Shown one piece after another: positions 32,568 through 43,200 of a DNA stretch of 64,000 nucleotides (position 1 is its first letter; every line of letters starts with the position of its first letter). The translations under genes were made by a program, and so were the position numbers. The notes below the pieces were generated by a model. The model saw nothing but the letters and a program-made list of their open reading frames with translations, was not told the origin of the DNA and searched no databases. This DNA comes from Dactylonectria macrodidyma (taxonomy: Eukaryota; Ascomycota; Sordariomycetes; Hypocreales; Nectriaceae). The DNA lies in NCBI GenBank assembly GCA_020744425.1, contig JAGMUV010000032.1:124001-188000 (forward strand), given 5' to 3'.

Positions 32568-34345
32568 CTTTGTACATTTTGCCGCCCCCCGTCCTTGGCA
32601 CCGCTAGTCCACCGGCATATCTGTGCCCGACGCCGTCAAGTGGATCCCGAGCCGACGGTGTGGTCGGGTCGTGACAGCTGGAGTAATGCAACAGGGTGAA
32701 TGATATCTCTCTAGGTTGTTAGCGGCTCCATCATTGAGTAATAAACATAGATTAGTGCTTGCGGTGACGGAGGCTGGCTGGGATGCTTAGAGTCGCTCCA
32801 GGATTCTACCGTCCCGCCCCAAACCCCGTCTCAACCTCCACTCTTCAACCTGTCATAACTCGACATTTCCCTTCCGCTCCTCGCCGAGGCTGTCGTAAAC
32901 TTTCCGGTGTGGCTGCGCCTCGATCCCCCTCAACTGTAGCCGCCTCCGACTACAAAAAGACCTTGAACCAATCCCTCACACAGCATGGGAGCGCTAGCAT
33001 GCGGACAAGACCCGCTCGCCAAGTAGGTATCACGCGAAAGCACCACCGCCATCGCAGCTAGCAATGTGGTCTCACCCCAGCTCCGGACGCTAGATCGACC
33101 GTGGCCGAAGGGAGCCGTAGCCTTGTGGCTTGGTCTCGACCGCGGATACGTAGGTGACGGTCCCTGCCGCCGAGCCATTGGACGAGCGTGGATATTGCGC
33201 GATATTCCTTGTTGAAGGCTCGTAGCGTCCCCGCTTTCATGTAGCTAATGGGCTCGCAACTTAGAATGGCCGAGACAGCGGCGTAGACTAGGCTGGGAAA
33301 GAAGCAGCAGTTGATTGAAAGCGGAACGGGCGTCCGAATCCATGCGAGATAAGCCCTGTCATGAGCGCCGACGACGGTCCAATTGGCCGGTCCTATCAGC
33401 ACGAATGGATAGATCTGCACCGCGTCTCCTTTCAGCTTCCTCCTTGCCGGGCCTCCCTTTTAGGGTCCCCACTTGCCGTGTCTTTTCTCCGACCCTCCTT
33501 GCCTCCCCTGCCGTCCAAAGTCTTAGGCGCAGACGTGCTCTACTACGTACGTGCGCAGTACCGTAAACGCCGAGCACGGAGAACATGGTACTGTACGAAC
33601 GCACTGGAGTACCTTAGCTTCTGAACGGGTAGATCCGGTACGTCTTCTAGATACATCATGTGGGGGGGCTGAGACATGTTTTCTTTTGGCGGTGTCATTG
33701 AGGCCAGCCAGCCACATTCCTGACGCACCAACTGAGACTATGTCGTGGCTTGTTCGCGCGTGTCGTGCCGTCCCTTCTCACGTTCCATGGAGCTTCAATG
33801 GTTGTATTAAATGTTCGCAGAGAGGGAAATAAACTCGAGATGTTCCTAATCGTAGGCCGTTGCGGCGTCGCGCCAATACTTGCCCCCTATCGGGGCGGAG
33901 AGCCCGCTCACGCCGAGCGGTTGCAGTGTCTCAGTTGATTTCTCGCTAACCCTCTGATCAATCATATGCCGCCCTAGCCCACTGCAAAGTCGATCTCCTT
34001 AGCTTCGCATGAAGATCACTGAGTAACCAGCCACCTGTATTCCAGTGGACGTGGCGCCCTAAGGAAGAAAGTGGTACAGACCTGTGCACCACTGTGTTCG
34101 GGGTTTACAGAGTCTACATAGTACCACGTAGCACGTAGTACGTAGTCCGCGCGATTCCTGGCCTGGGAGAGAGCGAGTACTTAATAGAATCATGGTCCTT
34201 TTCTGTCGCCCGCCGTGCGTCAACCAGGTTCTCCTCCAGCGTTCCTTTCCGGTGGTTCCTATTCTCTCACCGTCAGGAATTCATCACTTGTCCTCCCGAG
34301 GCTCGAAGCCTTGCACATCTCAGCCCGCGCTTTGCAACGAGAACG
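32568..34345. other. Intergenic region between LINE and MATE gene
   Basis: Only short ORFs were seen, none of them convincing. It contains the MATE promoter at its right end; the stretch 34195-34345 is pyrimidine-rich. A weak DUF202-like peptide on the minus strand near 33300-33420 was considered and not accepted. Confidence 0.35.
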
Positions 34346-36346
34346 ATGAATAGTGGACAGACGACCGGGTCACCGGACGGCCGAAACAACGGACCCGAAC
34401 CCCCACGCTGTCAAAGGTCTACGGCCAGCCAGGCCCGATCCGACGATGACGCCCTATTTCCGACGGACGATTTGAGCAGCACGGCAAAATGTGATTGCCA
34501 ACACGGTGTGAGCCGCCCGTCTTCACCTGCTTCGACAGCATCTCGCACGTAAGTATTAACTGTGCTTGCTCTTTGTTAACAGAATATGATGGAAAGCTGA
34601 TGTGTCGATGCTTCAGCGCTTATACCCCGCCTCTCGATCGTCGTGACGAAAAGAAGGATCAAAGCCTCGCGACCCGTATCTATCGATTCTTCTTCCGCAC
34701 CGGTCCGGCAACTCGCAATGCAGACGATACAGCACATGAGCCGACTGAGACTTCTCCGCTTTTGGGATCCGGTGATGGCCGTCCTCATATTTCCGGGGAT
34801 GCCATCGAGGCACAACGTGGAGAAATCATCGACGAGATTGATGTGACTTGGCAACACGAGGTCAAGACCCTCACTGGATACGCTGCACCTCTCGTCGTAA
34901 CATTCCTCCTGCAGTACTTGATCGACATTTCAAGTATCATCGCCGTAGGAAGGATTGGCAAGGTCGAATTGGGAGCTGTGTCCCGTACGTTGCCCCTTAT
35001 CCGCATCAAGCCTTCTCGAGCTAACTCTGCATACAGTGGCCAACATGTCCGCGTCCATCTCCTGCTTCGCCGTGTTCCAAGGCCTAGCCACAAGCCTGGA
35101 CACTCTGTGCGCCCAGGCCTACGGATCGGGAAACAAGCACCTCGTTGGACTCTACTGCCAACGCATGACGCTCTTCCTTCTATGTTTGACCATCCCGATT
35201 GCTGTGCTGTGGATGAATTCCGAGTACATCATTATGCAGCTCGTCAATGAGGCTGAAATCGCCAGCCTTGCCAGCTCGTACCTCCACGTCCTGATCTTGG
35301 CTCTTCCGGGATACGCCGTCTTTGAGACCGGCAAGCGGTTCCTTCAAGCCCAAGGACTCTTCCAAGCCACCACTTATGTGCTTCTCATCGGTGCTCCTAT
35401 CAATGCTCTGCTGCAGTGGCTTCTGGTTTGGAAGCTCGAGCTGGGCTTCATCGGTGCTCCTCTGTCCGTTGTCATTACAAGGACACTGCTACCCATCCTC
35501 CTAGTCCTGTACATTCTGCTCTTCAAGGGTTCCCAGTGCTGGGGAGGCTTTAGTATGCGGGCCTTTTCCAACTGGTGGATCATGATCCGCCTGGCTTTGC
35601 CAGGCATGGTCATGATCGAGGCGGAATGGCTTGCGTTTGAGATCTTGACTGTCATTTCCAGTCGGTTTGGCACGGAGTATCTCGCGGCGCAGAGCATCTT
35701 GATTGCCGCTACGACCATCTCGTATCAGATCCCCTTCCCAGTGTCCATTGCTGCTTCTACAAGAGTGGCAAGACTTATTGGCGCTGGACGAGTCAATGAC
35801 GCCAAAGTCGCAGCCAGGGTGGTAAGTTGTGCACTCCGCGCCCCAGAGGCATTATCAGAGGCTTGTTGCTAACCAACACAGGCCGTTGCCGCGTCCCTCA
35901 CATGCACATTTATAAACTTCATGGTCTACCTCAAGTTCAAAGTCCAAATCCCGCTCATCTTCACCGACGACGAGGCCGTGGCTGCGCTCGTCAGCATGAC
36001 GCTGCCACTCGTGGGCCTTGCCACCTTCTTCGACGGAGCTGGCGTGGCGGCGCATGGGCTGCTCCGTGGCATCGGCAAGCAAGCAATTGGCGGGCCGGCA
36101 AACATTATTGCATACTACCTAGTTTCTCTGCCTCTTGCGGTGTACTTTGGCTTCGCCCTCGACTACAAGATTGATGGTCTGTGGATGGGCTGTACCATTG
36201 GGCTTATTGTGTAAGTGCTGCGTTCCATCTTGACGTGGACCAACTGACGTGAATGTAGTGTGTCATTTATTGAGTACGCATTCCTACTCATGACAGATTG
36301 GCGCAAGGCTGTACTGGAGGCAGTGGCCAGGAATGCTGCAGGTTGA
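34346..36346 (+). CDS. MATE-family multidrug/metabolite efflux transporter
   Basis: Five exons: 34346-34548, 34617-34984, 35037-35821, 35882-36210 and 36259-36346, all with GT-AG introns of 48-68 nt. The join is in frame throughout and gives 590 residues. The hydrophilic N-terminus (about 120 residues, with a TSPLLGSGDG patch) precedes about 12 membrane segments. MATE hallmarks include GLATSLDTLCAQAYGSGNK, the PINALLQW region and the QIPFPVSIAASTRVARLIGA block. MATE proteins exchange H+ or Na+ for organic cations at the plasma or vacuolar membrane. It is convergent with the NRPS-PKS gene (931 bp between stops). Export of that product is plausible but unproven; it is not the SwnT transporter family. 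Confidence 0.85.
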
Positions 36347-37277
36347 TCCAAGGATCCTGCTGTTAGGGGTTTATTTGCCCTACATCACAACGTCATGTAT
36401 TGCAGACAGCCTGTTTGGCTCAATGACGTCGCATGGCCATCTGCTTTCTTGGTCACGGCCTGTCTTAACGATCTTTTTGGCTCAACAGCTCGTCGAGGAT
36501 ATGGAGCATCGGACTCCTCAATGATTTCTAGACAAACCGACCGGTGGAAGACACTCGTTTTGACGGACATATTAGCCGCTTCCAGACTTTTACGTATGCG
36601 GACTACGTTTCTATCACCCACAGATTGTCAGCACAATGGTATCCAGGCTCACGGAGAAAAGACGTCATGAATGCATTTACTTAGTCTTTTCCAGCCTTTT
36701 CAATATCATCAAGGAATTTGAAGCCATTACAAATGTGCAAACATGCCCTTTTCGCCATCATTGTGAAGTTGAAAGCTCTTATATACGTGCAAATGGTGGC
36801 CAAACTTACTTGGCACACACTAATGCCATGAGATGCAGTGTGCAGCATGGCTGAACTATCACATGTTTTTCTACGCCTGGACTTTGTTGTTCAACATTTC
36901 TATTTCCACCAATGCTGCTGTCACGGCATCACCCTGCCAACTGCACGTGACCCACGCTCTGTACTTAGCATCCGCCAATTGTGGCATCTCCATACTTCCT
37001 CCCTCAAGGCACAACTACGTTGTTGACCCATACCCACGTTCGCCCCGTGATAGCTGCTCATTATTGGCAAAACTAAGTTATGCCATATCATTAGGTGCAT
37101 AAATCCCATCTCTACCATCCAACCTCCATCCAAGGAACACCAATCCTCCCATTCAGTACAGCAATGAACTGACACAAAAGTCCAACACAACACTCTTCCA
37201 AAAACTTGATAATCCCGTCGGCTCTGAATTGACTTGTAAACAAATTCCCGTATCACATATCTCTAACTTAATACAGC
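36347..37277. other. Convergent intergenic region, MATE / NRPS-PKS
   Basis: Contains the 3' ends of both genes. No conserved ORF or repeat was recognised. Confidence 0.4.
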
Positions 37278-40200
37278 TCATGAGCATTCAACCTGTACAG
37301 CATCTGTGTTGACAATAGCTGCAATCTTCTCCGTCTCCACGGCACTGCCAGGCGCCTGTTCCACGCACGACCCATCGACAGCGATCTTTTCCACCTGCGC
37401 GGCATTGATACAGTCCAAATACTTGCGCACAGAATTCTCGTCAACCGCCGGCGCGGGATAATCATCACCCCCAAAGACATGCTGTCCGACCGGCAGACCC
37501 GTCACCATCGCAGCCGCGGTTTCATCCGTGTAACCGTCGAACACGGCAGTGATGCGGGCGAGTGCACTTGTTGGGTGTGCGACGGCGTAGTCCAAAGCCC
37601 GTTGCTGCCACGTACTGAAGGGTACAATCTCCTTGCCGCCACTTGCGGCTCCGAACAGCTTGAAGAAATAGCTGAAGCTGGGCGCACGCGCGTTCCTGAA
37701 GTCGAAGTCGTGGCCAATTCGATGGAGGTCCTTGGTCATGACGCCAACAATGGACTTGCACAGGTAGTCGACGGGTAGCACGACAGAGAGATCGCCGTTC
37801 AGCTCCGGAAAGGCACCCAATTCAAGACTTCCGGAAATCAGGTTGTGCAAAAAGTCACCGCGGTCGAGCCGAAAGCGTCCGTTGGTGCTAGATGCAGAGA
37901 CAAAGGGCAGCCGGTAGGAGGATGCCCGGGCACCTCGCCAACGTGCCGCTGCGATCATGCGCTCGGCCATGTATTTCGAGGTGGCGTAGCCGTACTCGCG
38001 GTCTTCCTCGGTGAGGTCGTAGCCCATGTGCTTGGGTAGCGTGGAGATGGTAGAGACGAGGTGGACAGTCTTGCCACGGCCATGCGAGGCCAGGCGTAGG
38101 ACTTCGTGCGTGCTGACGATGTTGGGGCCAACGTAGTCTTCCAGCGGCCGCATCCAGTCGACAAGAGCACCAGAGTGACAGATAGCATCAACGCCGTCAG
38201 CCAAGTCGTCAAAGACTTCCTCGGACAGACCAAGCATCGGCTGAGCCAGATCACCGACCACCGGGTTCAGCAGCGGCTCGTACTCAGGCTTCCAAAGCCC
38301 ATACGTCTCCAACGCACCCACCATCCGCTGCCGCGCCTGATCGACCGTCGACGCACGCACGAGGCAGTACGTAGCTATGCCCATCTCCAGCAACTCGTGC
38401 ACGACAAAGGCGCCGACGAAGCCTGTGCCACCGGTGACGAGGACGGACTCGGGACGCGCGGCGCAGGCGGTAGGACCGCGAGTGACGTTGTCAAAGGTGA
38501 AGCCGGGGTCGAGACAGCTCTTGCGGATGGCTGCCATGTTGAGGCATGGGGCGCCGAGGGTCGTCGTGGCGGGCGTGTCGCCGCCAGATGCCGATGCAGA
38601 AGATGATGAGTCGGCCCAGCTTTCTTGCAGCTGGGTCAAGAGGGATTGACTGAGCGCCTTGAGATTGGGGTGAAGCATGGCAATATTCGCCGACAGCGTC
38701 AAGCCCGTCAGCGTCGCCAAGTGGTTACGCATCAGGACCGCAGTCAAAGAGTCGATACCAATGTCCTGCAAGGGCTGGTCAACAGGCACATCGTCCGGCC
38801 CTGCAAAGCCCAACGCCTTGGCTACCGTCTCTCGCACCATGCGCAGCACAATGCTGGCGTGCTGATCGGGAGCAGCCTCGCTCAGCACCTTGCGCAAACC
38901 CCAGCTCCGGGGCTCCCGCGCCGTGATCCGGACCAGCAGCGAACGGAGCAGCGGCGGGATGCCGCCCCGGTCCTCGTAGTAGACCTGCATGTGCGCCGGG
39001 TCGAGCGCGGCGGCCACGGTGAGCGCCCGGCCGCTGCGGGCCGTCGTCTCGAACAGCTCGAGGCCCTGATCCTGCGTGAGCGGGTCGAGGCCAAATTCAG
39101 CGAGGTGCGCGCGCGTCGAGTCGACGAGACCGGCCGCCATGCCGCCCCCCTCCCAGGTGCCGTATGCCACGGCGGTGCCCGGAAGGCCCTGGGCGCGGCG
39201 CAGGTGGGCGAGCGCGTCCTGGAACGTGTTGGCGGCCGCGTAGTTGCCGAGACCCGGCAGCCCCATGACGCCGGAGATGGAGGAGAACATGAGGAAGAGA
39301 TCCAGGTCCATGTCTCGGGTGAGCTGGTGTAGGTTCCAGGCGCCGTCTACCTTGGGCGCAAAGGTCATGGCGCATCGCTGCGGCGTCAAGGACGAGAGGA
39401 CGCCGGAGTCGACGACGCCGGCAGCATGGACTACACCACGCAGTGGACGGCCGTCGTTGAAGGCCGCCATGATGGACTTGACGCTGTTGAAATCGGCCAT
39501 GTCAGCGGCGACAACGGCAGCTTTGGCGCCCAGCCCGGCGAGTTCAACCACCAGCGCATCGGCGCCCGGAGCTCCCATGCCACGGCGAGACGTCAACACT
39601 AGGTCACGGATGCCGTGGGCCGTCGCCAACCACCGGGCCACACGACCTCCGAGATCGCCGAGACCACCGGTGACTAGTACCGCACCGTCTTGCCGGAGGA
39701 GCTGTCCGTCCGATCCCGATTCGCGGACCTCGACGCGCTGCATGTGCGGCACAAGGACCCGCCCCTGCCGCAGAGCGCACTCAGGTTCCGCTCCCAACAT
39801 GAGAGCCGCCGCGATGGTTTCAATAGCGGCCTCTCCCTCGCCCAGATCAATGAGGCGCAGGTGCAGCTCCGGGTGCTCGTTGCGGGCGGTGCGCTGTAGG
39901 CCCCATAGCGGCCCCGCTCCAAGCCCCGTGGCGCTGTCACCCGGCCCGGCGCCCACGGCCCGGCGGGTGACCCACACCAGCGGCGGCGCAAACTCCGTCT
40001 TGGCGGCGGCCTGCAGCTGGGACAGCGCGGCGGCGGTGAAGTCGCGCGATTGACTAATTACGTCGGTATCTGAATCCCATAGGCAAAGCAGGCCGTCCAG
40101 CTCCTCGGCAGCTTTGAGATCCTCGACTAGGAGTAGCTGGATGTTGGCGCTTGACAGGGCAGTCTTAATGTCCGACGCCCACGACACGTCACCGGCTGGG

Positions 40201-43200
40201 CACAGAAGACCCCATGAGCCAGCGGGTGTAAAGGTCTTGGTATCGACTTCGCGCCAGTTGATGTCAAACTCGAAGCGGCCCACTCCATGCACCTCTGGCT
40301 CGCTGTTCGCCTGTGTCTTGCCATTGGAGGTGTAGTTGACCACCTCCCGCGCAGGCCCGAAACGCTCCCGCTGGAAGGCGTATGTCGGTAACTCAACCCG
40401 TTGGCAGGCGAAGGGCTTAAAGTAGCCAGCCCAGTCGACAGACACATTACGCACGTGCAAGTCGGCCAACTTTTGCTGCATGACTGAGGCGTCGTTTTTG
40501 CCAGGGATAAGTGACGGCACCCACGTAGTGGACTCTAAGCTGTCAGCGAGACACACCGCGCCCATGCCACACAGCACCGGTCGCGGACCCAGCTCGAGGA
40601 ATACGTTGATGCCCTTGCTGGAAAGCGTCTGCATGCTGTCGCTGAAGCGAACTGCCTGACGTGCCTGCTGGACCCAATAGCCTGGCTGTTCAAGCTGGCC
40701 CGCCTCAGCCAGCTTGCCAGTCAGACTGCTGACAACGCTGAACTGGGGTGGGTTGAACTTCACATTCTCAGCAACAGCACGGAAGGCCTCTAACATACCG
40801 TCCATATGGTGGGAATGGAATGCGTGGCTCACGTCGAGCGTCTTGGCCTTGCAGCCCTGCGCGGTAAAGTTGGCCACCACGCTCTCGACGGCTTCGACAT
40901 CACCAGATACGACGGTCTGCGACGGCGTGTTGTAACCGGCGACTTCAACCTTGCCGTCATGGCCCAATTCCTGAATAGCTGCTGTCACATCGACGGCACT
41001 GGCCTCCAGCGACGCCATCTTTCCATGGCCAGGCAAGGCCTGCATCAACCGGCCACGCGCCGCCACCAGCTTACACGCGTCGACCAGGTCCAAAATGCCA
41101 GCGACATGGGCGGCCGCAAGCTCGCCGACGCTGTGGCCAAGCACACACTCGGGCTGCACGCTCCAGCTCTGCCACAGGCGCCACAGCGCTACCTCGACGG
41201 CGAAGAGGGCCGGCTGCGCAAAGTCGGTCCGGTTGAGAAGTGTAGCAGCATCGCTGCCGGGTTCGGCCCACATGATGTCGAGCAGCGGCGCCTCCAGCTC
41301 GGTGAACTCGGCCACGACGGCGTCCAGTGCATCGCGGAACACGGGATACGTCTCGTATAGGTCCTTGCCAATGCCCAGTCGCTGGCTGCCCTGTCCGGTG
41401 AAGAGCATTGCCAAGCGCGGCTCGCCGGCTTGGCCGTTGGCTGGCAACATGAAGGAGCTTGGCTGGGCGATAGAGGCCAGCTTCTCCAACAGCTCTGCCT
41501 TGTCTGCGGCCATCAAGGCCAATCTTCGTCGGAAATGAGTTCGGCTGGTTGCCAGAGAGTACGCCACGTCGCCGAGACGATCTTGGTTGGTGCTGCTGCT
41601 GATGTGTCGATGGAGTTTCTCAGCTTGCTGGCGTAGGGCCGCGTCGGTATGACCAGACAGTACAAACGGCACTGAAGGAGGCGGCGGGACCGACGCCTTG
41701 ATGGCATCACACTCGGCAACCTGACAAGGTGGTTCCTCGACAATGGCATGCGCATTCGTGCCGCCAATGCCAAACGCACTTACACCGGCGCGGCGCAGCC
41801 TGTCATCCCTCGACACCCACGGCCGCTTCTCCTGCACCACAGCCATGTTGGCGCGCCGCCAGTCCACCGCAGGCGAAGGCGTCGCGACGTGCAAGCTCTG
41901 TGGCAGCGTGCTGTTCCGAATGGCCAGCACGACCTTGATCATGCCCACGAGGCCGGCGGCCGCCTGCGTGTGGCCGAGGTTGGACTTGGCCGAGCCGACC
42001 CACAGCGGCTCCGCGCCGGGCCGGCCGCCGAAGACGTCGGCCAGCGCCGTGCCCTCGATGGGGTCGCCCAGCTTGGTCCCCGTGCCGTGCGCCTCGATGT
42101 AGTCGATGTCGCCGGGCTGCAGTCCGGCCGCGCCGAGGGCCGAGCGGATGAGACGCTGCTGCGCCGGGCCGCTCGGGGCCGTCAAGCTGGCGCTGCGTCC
42201 GTCGTGGTTGACGGCGGTGCCTCGGAGCACGGCGTGGATCTTGTCTCCATCGCGCTGAGCGTCAGACAACCTCTTGAGGACTACAACGGACGAGCCCTCG
42301 CCCCAGCCGGTGCCCTGGGTGTCGGCCGCAAAGGCCCGGCAGCTGCCGTCCGGAGACATGCCGCGGAGCCCGCTGAACTCGACGTGCAGTCCGGGGTTGA
42401 GCATGAGGCTTACGCCGCCTGAGACGGCCATGTCGCATTCGCCCTGTCGTAACGCGCTGCAGGCCAAGTGCGTGGTGACGAGTGACGAGGAGCACGCCGT
42501 GTCGAGTGTCATGGCTGGACCCTCAAGACCCAGAACGTACGAGACACGACCGGACAAGGTGCCACCAGCGGAGCCCGTGACGGTATATCCGTCGAGATCT
42601 GCCAAGTTCTGGGTGGCAGAAGCATTGAGACTGTTGTGGGCAGGAATACCACTGGTGCCGATAAACACACCAGTCTGGCTCCCGCGCAGCCGGTCCATGG
42701 TGTAGCCAGCTCGCTCGAACCCTTCCCAACACGTCTCCAGGACCAAGTGCTGCAAGGGATCCAAAGCCCGCGCCTCTCGCGGCGAAATACCGAAGAAGGG
42801 CGCATCGAACGAGTCAATCTCGGCAATGAAGCCGCCGCGGCGACAGTGCGTCTTGCCCACGGCGTCCGGGTCGGCGTCGTACAGGGCATCGGCGTCCCAG
42901 CGGTCCTTGGGCACGTCGACAATAGCGTCACCGCCGTTCTTGAGCAGCTCCCAGTACTCCTCCGGCGTGGCGATGTCGCCGGGAAGCCGGCATGCCATGG
43001 AGATGATGGCGATGTCCTCGTTGTTGGCGGAGCTCTGGTGTGCGCGGATAGGCTCCGGGTCGTTGGTGTTGGTGCTCGCCAGGTACGCCGCCAGCGCTTT
43101 GGCCGTGTAGTGCTCGAAGAGTACGGCGGGGGAGACGGTTCGGCCGAGGACCTTCTCGAGCTCTACAGTGACACGGACAACGCGGACGGAGTCGCCGCCG

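Noticed and set aside
33058..33420. Minus-strand peptide with RAYLAWIRT, reminiscent of DUF202
   Set aside because: Only one short motif matches; the membrane segments and the conserved start of the family are missing.
34346..36346. MATE gene as the SWN-cluster transporter swnT
   Set aside because: The motifs are those of the MATE family, which I do not take to be the SwnT family; only a functional analogy is possible.
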